A stretch of 64,000 nt of DNA from an uncultured Bacteroidia bacterium. GTDB taxonomy: Bacteria; Bacteroidota; Bacteroidia; Bacteroidales; ML635J-15. This document shows, in pieces, positions 43,230 through 52,263 of this stretch (positions within the stretch are counted from its first letter, which is position 1; each line of letters begins with the position of its first letter). The position numbers were made by a program, and so were the translations under genes. Where the stretch lies: NCBI GenBank assembly GCA_902776565.1, contig CACYQN010000006.1:1-64000 (forward strand), read 5' to 3'. The notes beneath the pieces were generated by a model that was given only the letters and a program-made list of their open reading frames with translations, searched no databases and was not told where the DNA came from.

Positions 43230-43922
43230 TTATTTCTTCACAAAACCTTTACCATCAAACTTATACCAGGTTTCCTCCATTCCACCTTCCGACATTCCAA
43301 AGCCTTCGGAATCGAACTTTGTCGGCCAGCAATCCTGCTTGAAATATACGACCTCTGTTCCGCTAAGCTTTGCAAGGCTGTCCCAATCCGACGAATAATT
43401 GCTATCGACGAAATCAGCAAACGGCGGAAAACTATTTTTCAATCGCTTGAGTTCCTTATCCTTATAGCTAAAAACAGCGAAAATCTTGCGTCCCCACTCC
43501 GAACCATCGTAGTACCAAAGCACAAGGCAACCGCCAGCCGAAAGCGGATAGCAGGCAAAAGTTTCTGTTACCGTCGGAGGCAAAAACTCCTCACCTTCAG
43601 GAATATCCAGAGGTGCATTCGCCTCGTCGAGTTTAAGCGAGGCAACATTTGCATCCTCCCTAACAATTTGGTTGCAAGCCTTTTTGGTGTTGCCGGTAAT
43701 ATCGCAGTAATCCGACTTGATATAGGCATCCCAGATTTCCATTATGGTATTTTCGTCCATCTGCGCTTCTGCAAGTTCAGAAACCGATGCTACGGTATCT
43801 TGATTAATAACTTCCGAGGAATCAACAGCAGGAAGTTCTCCCTCGACTTTCGTTTGCTTTGACTCTCCGCAGCCGAAAAACGAAACAGCGCAGATTAATA
43901 ACACTAAACACTTAATTTTCAT
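43230..43922 (-). CDS. Lipoprotein of unknown function
   Basis: A 230-residue lipoprotein: the signal LVLLICAVSFFGC places the lipid at Cys18. Mature residues ~20-60 are acidic linker; the rest is a compact domain with ACYPLSAGGCLVLWYYD and KIFAVFSYKDKELK. The family is unknown. It lies 4 bp upstream of the BspA-like gene and 9 bp downstream of the metal transporter, so these may be one transcript. Confidence 0.65.
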   Translation of the reverse strand: MKIKCLVLLICAVSFFGCGESKQTKVEGELPAVDSSEVINQDTVASVSELAEAQMDENTIMEIWDAYIKSDYCDITGNTKKACNQIVREDANVASLKLDEANAPLDIPEGEEFLPPTVTETFACYPLSAGGCLVLWYYDGSEWGRKIFAVFSYKDKELKRLKNSFPPFADFVDSNYSSDWDSLAKLSGTEVVYFKQDCWPTKFDSEGFGMSEGGMEETWYKFDGKGFVKK

Positions 43923-43931
43923 ATCATTAAA

Positions 43932-45185
43932 TTAAAATCCCATCAATAGTCCAACCAATCCTACGACCAGCCCCACTACCATATTTATCGCCTTGGTGAC
44001 GAGGAAGCCCTTCTTGGTTTCGGCAAGCAACGGCAGCGAACCGTGACCGTCCTGCACAATGCTGTTGGCAAGAAGAATGCTGAACGGAATGTAGCCCTGG
44101 ACAAAAAGCACTACAAAAATCAAATGCGGTCCCGATTCGGGCAAAATTCCTATAGCCACGGCAATCAGCAGAAGTATGTAGGTATTGTTGTATATCCAGT
44201 CACCAAAGTTGGTGTAATTCAAAATGATAGCCATTACAACAAGTACGCCGAATGTCCACCAGAAAATGCGAGGCAGGTGCTTCTGCACAACATGCTGCAC
44301 AAGGTGCTCGCTTACAAAATGCTCGTTGGAGAAGAAAATTATGAGCAGCATCAATGCCGACAGCGACACAATTATTATGTTCACAATGTCCAATGCTCCG
44401 TGATGATGGTGATGATGCTCAAAGCCTTCGGGCAGGTCGGAATCGTGGTGATGCTCTCCTTCGCATTCATCGTGACGGTGGTGATGTTCACAGCATTCGT
44501 CATCGTGGTGATGATGCTCGCAACATTCGTCGTGATGGTGATGCTCGTCAGCCTCAACGACTTCGGTTTGCTGGGGAAGGCTGAAAATGAGGTTTTCAGA
44601 GTGCGAATGTCCGATTACGCCCACACAGCAAAGAATTATTATGCAGGCAAATACACCAATGAGTTTCAGTCGCGACTTCGATGGCACGAAGTTTTTCCAT
44701 GCGAACAGTTTTCCATCGGCAGGGATTTCGTGTTCGTGAACTTCAAAAGGCACATCGTCAATTTTGGGAGTAAAATCCTTGTTCTTGAACAACTTATCCA
44801 CAGCCACACCCGTCACGATGGCAACCGCAGCCGAAATTCCGAACAGCCACAGCGACTGCACGGGCATTGTTGCCAGCATCACAAACGACTCGTCTCCCGA
44901 AGTTGCAATAAGGCAAGCGACCAGCGCACCCAGCGACAGAGCCTTGTGCGTGTAGAGCGACACCGCCGTGAATGTTCCCATGCAGCCGGGAATCACACCG
45001 AGCAAAGTTCCTATCAGCGCCTGCACAAAGGCGTTACGGTTCATTCCCTTGATGAAGCGTCCCTTTGTCCACACATTCACATATTCGATGAGCGACATCA
45101 TTATTACCACGAAACTGGTAATCATCAGCGCATTGCTGAACAAATCAAAATAGTCGATGCTATGTAGAAATTCTATGAAGTTCAT
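43932..45185 (-). CDS. Putative manganese/metal transporter (ArsP_2-like) with His-rich loop
   Basis: A 417-residue membrane protein of about ten helices in two similar halves. The first half has LLGVIPGCMGTFTAV and TSGDESFVML; the second has GILPESGPHLIFVVL and NSIVQDGHGSLPLL, the conserved pairs of the family annotated as putative manganese transporter (formerly arsenic efflux). Between the halves (~205-270) is a loop with over 25 His plus Cys/Asp/Glu clusters (HHHHDECCEHHHH), a likely metal-binding sensor or buffer. The direction of transport is not certain. Confidence 0.82.
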   Translation of the reverse strand: MNFIEFLHSIDYFDLFSNALMITSFVVIMMSLIEYVNVWTKGRFIKGMNRNAFVQALIGTLLGVIPGCMGTFTAVSLYTHKALSLGALVACLIATSGDESFVMLATMPVQSLWLFGISAAVAIVTGVAVDKLFKNKDFTPKIDDVPFEVHEHEIPADGKLFAWKNFVPSKSRLKLIGVFACIIILCCVGVIGHSHSENLIFSLPQQTEVVEADEHHHHDECCEHHHHDDECCEHHHRHDECEGEHHHDSDLPEGFEHHHHHHGALDIVNIIIVSLSALMLLIIFFSNEHFVSEHLVQHVVQKHLPRIFWWTFGVLVVMAIILNYTNFGDWIYNNTYILLLIAVAIGILPESGPHLIFVVLFVQGYIPFSILLANSIVQDGHGSLPLLAETKKGFLVTKAINMVVGLVVGLVGLLMGF

Positions 45186-45189
45186 TTCT

Positions 45190-45909
45190 TTAATCGCAAA
45201 CAGGGCGAACAGAAAAACCAGAGTAGCGCAAATATGTTGTCACAAAACAATCTGGTGTTAAATAATCAAAACTTAAACGCCATGAGCAATACAGGTCGTC
45301 AGTGAAGAGCGAACTAGACCAATAGGAGCCAAAATAACCAGCAACAAGAGCGAAATCAATTCCATTAACATCTGAATCATTACGATATCCAGCAGCAGGA
45401 AGAAATATAGAATTGCCATTAGAACCAGTAAACAACAACCCATTCACGCCATTCCGCATTGTATTAGTCACAATACAATTATTTTTCAATTCTTTCAACT
45501 CGTCTTGAGTTGGCATACGCCAGTTTGCTCCCCAGTTGACAGTAGCAACATCATCTCTTGTTTCTAAAACAATCAAGTTATCAGAATCATTATATTTATT
45601 TAGTTTCTTGTCAGATATATTATATTGGACTATTGAACTATCGTAATATTCATATGTTTCCCAATTATATGTCACCTTTGCATTTGTTTCCCCCCAAGCG
45701 AAATAATCACCGTAGCCTTCGGGAGTTGTTGCTCCAATATTGCAAGTTGCCCACTTTGTTCCTGATGGGAGACCTAAATCAACATAATCGTGTCCATTAA
45801 TTGTTCCTGAAACGACATCAGTATCTTCATTATCTTTATGGCAACCACTAATTGCCAACATCACAGTTACAGTAATGATTGAGAATAATAAAAAAATTTT
45901 CTTATCCAT
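45190..45909 (-). CDS. Lipoprotein with FISUMP/DUF1566-type domain
   Basis: A 239-residue lipoprotein starting at MDKKIFLLF (lipobox AISGC, Cys ~22). The body is the major-paralogous (FISUMP-like) fold: YVDLGLPSGTKWATCNIGA, FAWGETNAKVTYNWETY, WRMPTQDELKEL, and a C-terminal GFSVRPVCD. Such domains are common in secreted proteins of Bacteroidota and Fibrobacter; their function is unknown. A 38-codon in-frame extension upstream is not used. Confidence 0.82.
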   Translation of the reverse strand: MDKKIFLLFSIITVTVMLAISGCHKDNEDTDVVSGTINGHDYVDLGLPSGTKWATCNIGATTPEGYGDYFAWGETNAKVTYNWETYEYYDSSIVQYNISDKKLNKYNDSDNLIVLETRDDVATVNWGANWRMPTQDELKELKNNCIVTNTMRNGVNGLLFTGSNGNSIFLPAAGYRNDSDVNGIDFALVAGYFGSYWSSSLFTDDLYCSWRLSFDYLTPDCFVTTYLRYSGFSVRPVCD

Positions 45910-46082
45910 AAAAAATCGTTTTGCAAAAAGAACTGCAAAAATACGAATAATTATTGAAAAAATGCACAAAATGTGATGTATAGAAAATCCGCAGTATTCA
46001 TCAACAAAATGAGAGAAATACACTAAATATTAGTCACAAAAAAGAGGGATTATGTTTTCGTTTGGAAAAATCCAGCAGGAAT

Positions 46083-46493
46083 TCAGTTTATATTCTCAAC
46101 GATATTCAAAAAGTCACCCAAAGTAATTGTTCTGAATTTCGGATTATTGACGGATAAAACATCATTGTCGCCTGAAACAATATAACAAGCATTGCCCTGT
46201 TCCGCTATGTCAAACAGAAAATTGTCTTTAGGGTCACGACATTCGGAAAAGATTTCAGTTGTTGTTATTTCAGTGCATATCATTCTGAAAAAACTTGTGT
46301 ATTCGTGTACGGGAAGCGAAAGGTACTTTTTGAACTTCGGCCTTGAAAGGACATTTTCCAGTTCTCTCAAAAGATGTTCGTTGCTAAGGATTTCAATGCC
46401 TTTTAACCTTACCATCTTGGTCAAATCAAGCAATTTTCCCCCAATGAAAAAAGAAATCAAGACATTTGTATCGAAAACTACCTTAATTTTCAT
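46083..46493 (-). CDS. PIN-domain toxin of a toxin-antitoxin pair
   Basis: A 136-residue PIN-family ribonuclease of the type annotated as putative TA toxin component. Acidic residues: D9 in VFDTNVLIS, E~44 in LRELENVLS, D~88 and D~94 in CRDPKDNFLFD, and D~110 in SGDNDVL. It would cut RNA when free of its antitoxin. It overlaps the upstream small gene by 11 bp, the antitoxin position. Confidence 0.88.
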   Translation of the reverse strand: MKIKVVFDTNVLISFFIGGKLLDLTKMVRLKGIEILSNEHLLRELENVLSRPKFKKYLSLPVHEYTSFFRMICTEITTTEIFSECRDPKDNFLFDIAEQGNACYIVSGDNDVLSVNNPKFRTITLGDFLNIVENIN

Positions 46494-46698
46494 TTCTTGC
46501 CTTCTTTACTTCCTCAACAATTTCACTCATTGTTATTTCGTTCTTTTTTACCGATTTGTCGAGTTCTGATGCCTTGGAAAGCAAAATGTATGTCTCCAAC
46601 TCGTTTTCAAGGACTTCCTGCTGTCTTTGCTCAAGTTTGCTTATTAGCCGTGCAATCCTTATTTCGCGTGCATTGTTCAATGTTAATGTCTGCTCCAT
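46483..46698 (-). CDS. Antitoxin of the PIN toxin
   Basis: A 71-residue, mostly helical charged protein starting at MEQTLTLNN. The C-terminus (MSEIVEEVKKARNEN) is the usual toxin-wrapping tail. No DNA-binding fold can be named; the N-terminal TLTLNNAREIRIARLI may be a short strand-helix DNA-binding unit. Identified mainly by size, position and the 11-bp overlap with the toxin. Confidence 0.75.
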   Translation of the reverse strand: MEQTLTLNNAREIRIARLISKLEQRQQEVLENELETYILLSKASELDKSVKKNEITMSEIVEEVKKARNEN

Positions 46699-46769
46699 AA
46701 TAACAATTATTTGATGCAAAAATAAATAAAAAATATTAATCTGACAAATTTTGGAATTTCAAGCGAGTA

Positions 46770-47627
46770 CTACTCCTTTCCAAACCAATATTTATACAGC
46801 GGAGAATCCTGCTTGAGACAAGACTTCATCGCTTCCTTTGGAATTTCGATGTCGATGCCACCGGGGATAAAATAGACGCTGGAATTGTAGCAGACGAAAA
46901 ACTTGTCCTCACTAACATAATAGTTGCCGTTAAACACATCCTCGTTTGTAACCTGCGAGGCGTCTTCTTCCTCACCAGACTGCCATTCGGTTGTCTGCTC
47001 CCAAATAAACTTCTCAATGATATTCTTCGCCTTGCGCGTATCGCTGAAGATGTCCTTTTCAGTCATTCGCTTGCCAGTAGCAAGGTCGTACATCTTATAA
47101 TGGTATTCCATTGCGGTGCGCGGGGCAGTTGAAATTTCGTAGAATGAATAATACGCCATTGCAATAAATCCATCCGTGACAAGCACGGGATAAATGCTGT
47201 CCAAATCGTACTCCTCGAAGTATTCAAAATACTCGTCGGTGGAATCGGCAATGGCTTCCTGGTACATGCTTACCGACTTGGCTGCACTGCGTCTAAAATC
47301 GGCATCCACATCCACTCCATTTGAGATTTCGCCAAGCACATCGTCACGAATGGCAAGAATCGCCTTGTTGTCGGTGTCGGCAGGCAAAACGGCATGGTAA
47401 GTAAAAGAACAACCCTTTGCTGCCTTTACAACCCGATAAGTCTTCATTTTCAACTCGAAAGCCTTCTCCTCTACTGCTGTCGTATCAGATTCAGGAAGGC
47501 TGTCGTTTGCCACTTCTTCCGACTTCGCCCCGTTTTCATCTGCTGTTGGTTCTGCTGTATTGCTTTTGCAGGAACAAACTATCGCCGAAGCAAGAAGTGC
47601 GAAAAGTATGTAATGTATCTTTTTCAT
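46770..47627 (-). CDS. DUF3298-like lipoprotein, array member 7
   Basis: A 285-residue lipoprotein starting at MKKIHYILF, lipid Cys in AIVCSC. It is the most diverged of seven paralogues: residues ~65-190 match the others' N-terminal half, and the DUF3298-like end reads VYFIPGGIDIEIPKEAMKSC then SPLYKYWFGKE. The characteristic aromatic PYE(I/V)GPYA core is reduced. It is separated from member 6 by a repeat block, so it is probably transcribed on its own. Confidence 0.72.
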   Translation of the reverse strand: MKKIHYILFALLASAIVCSCKSNTAEPTADENGAKSEEVANDSLPESDTTAVEEKAFELKMKTYRVVKAAKGCSFTYHAVLPADTDNKAILAIRDDVLGEISNGVDVDADFRRSAAKSVSMYQEAIADSTDEYFEYFEEYDLDSIYPVLVTDGFIAMAYYSFYEISTAPRTAMEYHYKMYDLATGKRMTEKDIFSDTRKAKNIIEKFIWEQTTEWQSGEEEDASQVTNEDVFNGNYYVSEDKFFVCYNSSVYFIPGGIDIEIPKEAMKSCLKQDSPLYKYWFGKE

Positions 47628-47640
47628 GTTCAAAAATTTC

Positions 47641-47808
47641 TTGTTGAGTCGTGACGCGCCGCGACTGTACTTAATGGTTTTAAAATTCAAAGTTCAAAGT
47701 TTCCTGTTTCTAATTTCTTGTTGAGTCGCGCCATGGCGCGATTGTACTTATTTCCAGGTTTAAAGGCTCTCTGGCTGTTAGCCTGTCAGCCTGTGAGCCT
47801 GCTAGCCT
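47641..47808. repeat. Repeat block: GAGTCG-GCGC-GTACTTA palindromes and GGCT/GCCT words
   Basis: Two TTGTTGAGTCG(TGAC/)GCGCC...GTACTTA units (47641-47672 and 47717-47750, the second with GCGCCATGGCGCG) are followed by GCTGTTAGCCTGTCAGCCTG words to 47808. Same families as 22108-22243 and 14393-14500. Confidence 0.7.
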
Positions 47809-47809
47809 T

Positions 47810-48622
47810 TTATTTTTTCTTCTTCTCCGGAAACCAATATTCATACAGCACGCCATCCTTTTTCAGGAAAGGCTTTACTGCATCCTTGTGCAATGCGACA
47901 CGCGGCATTCCCATTGCGTACGGACCAATTTCGTACGGCGAGTACTGGTAGTAGAGCGAATCGGCACCAATGCAGAAATTGCCGTTGATGAAGTTTATGC
48001 CTTCGTTCCACATGTCGTCCTTCTCGTCGGAAAACTCTACAGCAAAAGCCTCGACAATCATTTCCGACAGAGCCTTTTCGTTCTCGTCGTTCATCACAAA
48101 TATGTCGTCCTCGGTGACGCGACGGCCTGTTGCAATGTTGTAAACCGTGTATGTCTTTCCCGAAATGCCGTGTGCCCCACCCTGATATTCGTAGGAATCG
48201 TCGTAATACACAAGCAGTTTGCCGTCGGCATAGACGGGATAAATGCTGTCGTAATAGTTGACGGCGTAGATGTAGCCCGAAATGTCGGCGCCGATGTCCT
48301 CCTTGGTTGTGTAATACTCCGACTCGATGGAATCGGCAAAAATCTCGATGCCGCTCTGGATTTCGCGTCTGGAACTGTCGGTGTAATAAGCCACAAGGTC
48401 GGCATAAATGCTGTCGAGAAACTCGTTGCCGTTGGTTTTCGGAAGTTTCAGGTAAATCGAAACCTCAAGGTTGGCATCGAACTCGGGGAAACGACTAGTA
48501 GAAAACTCGTCGTATTCGATGTCCTTTGCATCGGTGATTTCGGGAGCCTTTTCTTTGCAGGAATACAGCATAACCGACATCAGCAGAACAAATGATATGT
48601 AATATAACTTTCTCATATCCAA
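47810..48622 (-). CDS. DUF3298-like lipoprotein, array member 6
   Basis: A 270-residue lipoprotein (FVLLMSVMLYSC, Cys ~22). The C-terminal half is typical DUF3298: ATGRRVTEDDIFV, NFCIGADSLYYQYSPYEIGP, then GMPRVALHKDAVKPFLKKDG and LYEYWFPEK. The extracellular domain of Bacillus RsiV, which carries this family, binds lysozyme; whether these do is unknown. It stands alone between a repeat block and an IS-like remnant. Confidence 0.8.
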   Translation of the reverse strand: MDMRKLYYISFVLLMSVMLYSCKEKAPEITDAKDIEYDEFSTSRFPEFDANLEVSIYLKLPKTNGNEFLDSIYADLVAYYTDSSRREIQSGIEIFADSIESEYYTTKEDIGADISGYIYAVNYYDSIYPVYADGKLLVYYDDSYEYQGGAHGISGKTYTVYNIATGRRVTEDDIFVMNDENEKALSEMIVEAFAVEFSDEKDDMWNEGINFINGNFCIGADSLYYQYSPYEIGPYAMGMPRVALHKDAVKPFLKKDGVLYEYWFPEKKKK

Positions 48623-48701
48623 TTATTTCGTAAAATTTCTATAAAATTCCTTTTCAAAAATAACTTCTGCAAAAATAAGACTAATTATCGGAAAAAGCAT
48701 A

Positions 48702-48896
48702 GTGGGTTCTAAAAATTCACCGTTTTAAATGTTTGCCATTGGATACAGAATGTAAAACTTTTCGGTACTTTTTGTTTTTCTTCGGCATCTTGCTGATTGT
48801 CAATCGGTCACAACGCCCGCGTTGTTCCCTCATTCCGCACAGCAACCTGCTCGAAGTAAATTCAAAAATTCCTCGAAATCAATTTATAGAACCCAC
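48702..48896. mobile_element. Remnant flanked by inverted repeats (IS- or MITE-like)
   Basis: GTGGGTTCTAAAAATT (48702-48717) and AATTTATAGAACCCAC (48881-48896) are inverted copies, 15 of 16 matching, possibly flanked by TA. The interior on the minus strand has short open stretches (e.g. MPKKNKKYRKVLHS) that could be the end of a decayed transposase; no gene remains. The rest of 48623-48969 holds only the terminator at 48912-48943. Confidence 0.5.
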
Positions 48897-48911
48897 CTAG
48901 TGGACAAAAAT

Positions 48912-48943
48912 AATGTCGGGGCAAAGATTTCTGCTCCGACATT
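48912..48943 (-). terminator. Terminator of the 48970 gene
   Basis: AATGTCGG and CCGACATT form a perfect 8-bp stem, extended by GCA/TGC, 27 bp past the stop of the small membrane protein gene. Confidence 0.7.
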
Positions 48944-48969
48944 ACAATTGGTTTCAATCAAATTATAAG

Positions 48970-49272
48970 CTATTCCTCTTCCTGTGATTTCTTTAAGTCG
49001 CGAATGTTTCTGATTAAGGCATACACCATGAAACCTAAACATACAATGTGCAGAATTATTCCTATCCAATCCGACCAACTTCCATCCCAACTGCGGATAA
49101 AAATCGTATATATACAACCCAGAAACAGCAAAATGCCGAAAACAGAAAGGACTACCATTGTTTTTGCTCCGCTGTCGCCTTTTACCTTCTTGTGAAAGAA
49201 ATAGCCGGCAACAAATACTGCAATAAACAAAATAATACCGCACGAAAGAAATGTTCCAATAAAAGTGTACAT
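48970..49272 (-). CDS. Small membrane protein with three helices
   Basis: A 100-residue protein with three hydrophobic segments: ~5-27 (FLSCGIILFIAVFVAGYFF), ~40-60 (MVVLSVFGILLFLGCIYTIF) and ~68-88 (WIGIILHIVCLGFMVYAL), and a charged end (LKKSQEEE). No family recognised. It lies between DUF3298-like members 5 and 6 but has its own terminator; a terminator also precedes it, so it is an independent unit. Confidence 0.68.
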   Translation of the reverse strand: MYTFIGTFLSCGIILFIAVFVAGYFFHKKVKGDSGAKTMVVLSVFGILLFLGCIYTIFIRSWDGSWSDWIGIILHIVCLGFMVYALIRNIRDLKKSQEEE

Positions 49273-49471
49273 AATTTTTGTTTTTCTATTATCTTATATT
49301 TTCAATGGATTTACAACAGAAATCTTTCCGCAGCTCTCAACCGGTATAGCGCAGAAAGCCACCGTGCTCATTATTAACAAACATTTATCTCTCATATCAA
49401 ATGCATTTATTACGCTGACAAAGAAAACGCATTTTTCGAATACAGCAATGAGTTTTTATTGGATTTTTACA

Positions 49472-49511
49472 AAAAATTTTCCGCAACCCAGACTTTGTCC
49501 GAATTGCGGAA
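49472..49511 (-). terminator. Terminator ending the five-gene DUF3298-like operon
   Basis: On the minus strand TTCCGCAA...TTGCGGAA is followed by a T-rich run, 26 bp after the stop of array member 5. Confidence 0.75.
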
Positions 49512-49536
49512 ATATATTCAATATGGTATTCGTTTT

Positions 49537-50403
49537 CTATTTCTTCTCAAACCAATACTTATACAGCCAGTTGTCCTTTTCCATATACGGCTTAATCCAT
49601 TCCTTCGACACGCCCATCTTCACATCGAATCCGTAGGCATAATTGATTTCGTAAGGTCCATACACAAAGAAAAGCGAATCGTCGGTGAAATAGAAATCGC
49701 CACGACCGAAGACTTCATCAATTAGGAAACCATCGGGGTCCTCGAAGTCGGAGCCGTCGAACTCGCCAAGGTCTTCGTTTGCGCTATCGCGGAACTTGCG
49801 TGCCATCTTAAGCCAATCCGAGTCTTCCTTAAACATTCCGTCCCTAGACATTATCTCGCCTGTAGTGCGGTCGAAGACAATAGTGCTCTGCGTAATGTTA
49901 TAATGTGCCATGTAGTTGTCCATATAGCCATCGGCAGATTCCATAACAAGGTACTTGTCTAGGACAAGCACAGGCTCGATGTTCCATATAGTAGAAACTA
50001 GCAAATCGTCATCGTCGTCAGCATCTTTAGCTTTTTCCTCTGGAGAGAACATCTTGTCAAGATAAGCCTGGATGTTGTTAATGTCGGCTTCCTCGCCTAC
50101 CAACTGCTGCAGAATCTTTTCCATAACCTTATCGCCGTTGGGCACAGGCAATATCAGGCTTGCCGAACTTGCATACTCACCGTCGCCGTCCGAAGCCTCG
50201 TAGGTCTTGAAAGCAACGCCATTTAGCTCGTAGGTATCTTCATCAAACTCAATGTCGGCAAGGGTGTCAACAACATCCTCCACTTCAATTTTGGCAGTAT
50301 CGCACTGCGGTTCAACATCTTTCTTTGCAGAATTGGAATTACTACAGGCAACAACAATCGCAGCACCCAAAACAATAACCGCTGAAATCAATATCTTTCT
50401 CAT
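49537..50403 (-). CDS. DUF3298-like lipoprotein, array member 5
   Basis: A 288-residue lipoprotein (VLGAAIVVAC, Cys ~20). Shared features with the array: a FKTYEASDGDGEYASSASL strand, RTTGEIMSRDGMF, DFYFTDDSLFFVYGPYEI, then MGVSKEWIKPYMEKDN and LYKYWFEKK. It is the last gene of the operon, 5 bp after member 4, and is followed by a terminator. Confidence 0.8.
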   Translation of the reverse strand: MRKILISAVIVLGAAIVVACSNSNSAKKDVEPQCDTAKIEVEDVVDTLADIEFDEDTYELNGVAFKTYEASDGDGEYASSASLILPVPNGDKVMEKILQQLVGEEADINNIQAYLDKMFSPEEKAKDADDDDDLLVSTIWNIEPVLVLDKYLVMESADGYMDNYMAHYNITQSTIVFDRTTGEIMSRDGMFKEDSDWLKMARKFRDSANEDLGEFDGSDFEDPDGFLIDEVFGRGDFYFTDDSLFFVYGPYEINYAYGFDVKMGVSKEWIKPYMEKDNWLYKYWFEKK

Positions 50404-50408
50404 ATAAT

Positions 50409-51329
50409 TTAGTTTTTAAACCAATACTCATACAATATTCCATCTTTCTTCAAGTAAGGCTTTATCCATTCCTTTGGAAGTCCGATACTAGGCGTACCCA
50501 TCATATATGGAAACACTTCATAGCGTTCATAATTATAAATAAGTGAGTTTTCATCAAAACCAAGATTATCGTTAAGCAATGACATTTTGTCATCACCTCG
50601 ACAACTTTCCATAATATAGCTTTCGTCACCATCCGCATACTCAACCAAACGCCTATATATTTCGTTTACAACAACTTGACGGCTGCTTTGCGAATCATCA
50701 AGAATATCATCCTGCAATATTTTTTCGCCTGTTTCCAAACTATATATTGCCGTACTAAACATACTTTGGGGATGCGGCATGGACTCATAAAACCATTCTT
50801 CTAAAATAGCATAACTAACCAAACCTCCGTCAACAAAAACAGGATAAACATAATGATTCAACAAACCTTGCATTTCTTCATCATAATCCATATCTTCCTT
50901 CACAAGTTTCGGTTCTGTCATAATTGCCTCACATTCTTTCTCCAATTTTTTCTGCAAAGCATCTTTGTCGTATGGCAAACCAACCAATGACTTCCATATT
51001 TTTTCCAAAGCTTCCGCATTTCCTTCTATCGGAAGACAATAATCCGTCTCATCTGAAATTACTTCCCCTTCTCCTTCACACTTAAAGTAAAAATCACGAA
51101 ACTTCACACCGTTTATCACAGTATCATAAATCTTCTCAACATGCCCGGATTCGGATACATCAACAAGAATCTCGACTGATGGTGATTTTACCGTATCACC
51201 GACAATTTCCACATCGGCAACTGGTTCCAATGTCAAATTCCCATCACTTTGTTTTTTATTAGAAGTACAAGAGAGATACAACAAGCCAACCGCAACAAAG
51301 AAAATGCTATATAACATCCTATTTCTCAT
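50409..51329 (-). CDS. DUF3298-like lipoprotein, array member 4
   Basis: A 306-residue lipoprotein starting at MRNRMLYSIFF (lipobox LLYLSC). The earlier in-frame ATG lies inside member 3 and is not needed. Mature protein: TVINGVKFRDFYFKC, SLETGEKILQDDILD, NSLIYNYERYEVFPYMMGTP, then LPKEWIKPYLKKDG and LYEYWFKN. The gap to member 3 is 13 bp and to member 5 is 5 bp. Confidence 0.8.
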   Translation of the reverse strand: MRNRMLYSIFFVAVGLLYLSCTSNKKQSDGNLTLEPVADVEIVGDTVKSPSVEILVDVSESGHVEKIYDTVINGVKFRDFYFKCEGEGEVISDETDYCLPIEGNAEALEKIWKSLVGLPYDKDALQKKLEKECEAIMTEPKLVKEDMDYDEEMQGLLNHYVYPVFVDGGLVSYAILEEWFYESMPHPQSMFSTAIYSLETGEKILQDDILDDSQSSRQVVVNEIYRRLVEYADGDESYIMESCRGDDKMSLLNDNLGFDENSLIYNYERYEVFPYMMGTPSIGLPKEWIKPYLKKDGILYEYWFKN

Positions 51330-51342
51330 GACACTAAAAATA

Positions 51343-52251
51343 CTATTTCTCAAACCAATACCTATACAACAACCCGTCAACTTTCAAGTAAGGTTCGAGC
51401 CATTCCTTCGACAGATGGACTTCGGGTTCGCCAAGCATATAGGGACCAACCTCGTATGGCTGGTAAAAGAATGTCATACCTTTGTCGTCGAAGACAAAGC
51501 TAGCATTGAGCAACTCGGCTCCAGCCTCGGCAAAAATATCTTCCTCGTTGCCAGCAAACTTCACCAGTTCATCGTGAATCTTTACCCCTACCGCCTGTCG
51601 GTTCTCCGCCGATGCGTCAAAAATATCGTCTTGCAGAATAATTTCGCCAGTATTCAGGTCGAACATAAAATACACATCTGCCCACTGCGGATGGTTCTGT
51701 TCGCTTGGCCAGAACAACGACGAATGAAGCATATACGACACATATTTCTTATCTACTACAGCCAACGGATATACAAGCAGTTCGCTTTCGTGATAATCAT
51801 CGCCTTCCTCGGCAAAGTTGCCAGAAGCGTATGCATCAAATTGCGCCTCCAACTGCGGTTGTATGCTGTCGGCGTCGAACGAATAATCATCCAGCAACCT
51901 GTCTATTATCTTCTTGTTGGCAGCAGCATTTCCGTCCACAGGCAAAACAAGCATAGTCTCTTCCGCCAATTCGTCGGTACGAATGTCAAAGTAGTACCTC
52001 TTGAACTTAACGCCATCAATAAGCGTATCGACAATTACTTTTTCGTATGATTTCTTATCTGCATTGTCGGTCAATTTGGTAGTATCTGCCAGTTCAACCG
52101 ATGCTATAGTATCGGAAGCAACAATAGCGCTATCATTTTTTACGGCAACAGTTTGCACGGCATCTGTCGTTTCTGCATTATTTTCTCCCGACTTACACCC
52201 TGCAACAGCAAATACAACTGCCAAAAATCCGTATATTATTTTATTATTCAT
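51343..52251 (-). CDS. DUF3298-like lipoprotein, array member 3
   Basis: A 302-residue lipoprotein (LAVVFAVAGC, Cys ~19). Mature: DTLIDGVKFKRYYFDI, DLNTGEIILQDDIFD, MTFFYQPYEVGPYMLGEP, then LSKEWLEPYLKVDG and LYRYWFEK. This is the clearest match to the DUF3298 core (strand, PYEVGPY, Gly-Glu-Pro, helix). It lies 12 bp after member 2. Confidence 0.82.
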   Translation of the reverse strand: MNNKIIYGFLAVVFAVAGCKSGENNAETTDAVQTVAVKNDSAIVASDTIASVELADTTKLTDNADKKSYEKVIVDTLIDGVKFKRYYFDIRTDELAEETMLVLPVDGNAAANKKIIDRLLDDYSFDADSIQPQLEAQFDAYASGNFAEEGDDYHESELLVYPLAVVDKKYVSYMLHSSLFWPSEQNHPQWADVYFMFDLNTGEIILQDDIFDASAENRQAVGVKIHDELVKFAGNEEDIFAEAGAELLNASFVFDDKGMTFFYQPYEVGPYMLGEPEVHLSKEWLEPYLKVDGLLYRYWFEK

Positions 52252-52263
52252 ATCAAACCAAAC

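Noticed and set aside
44043..45167. 374-codon frame antisense to the metal transporter
   Set aside because: It is the complement of a clear membrane protein gene; a long open antisense frame is expected from its codon bias and His codons.
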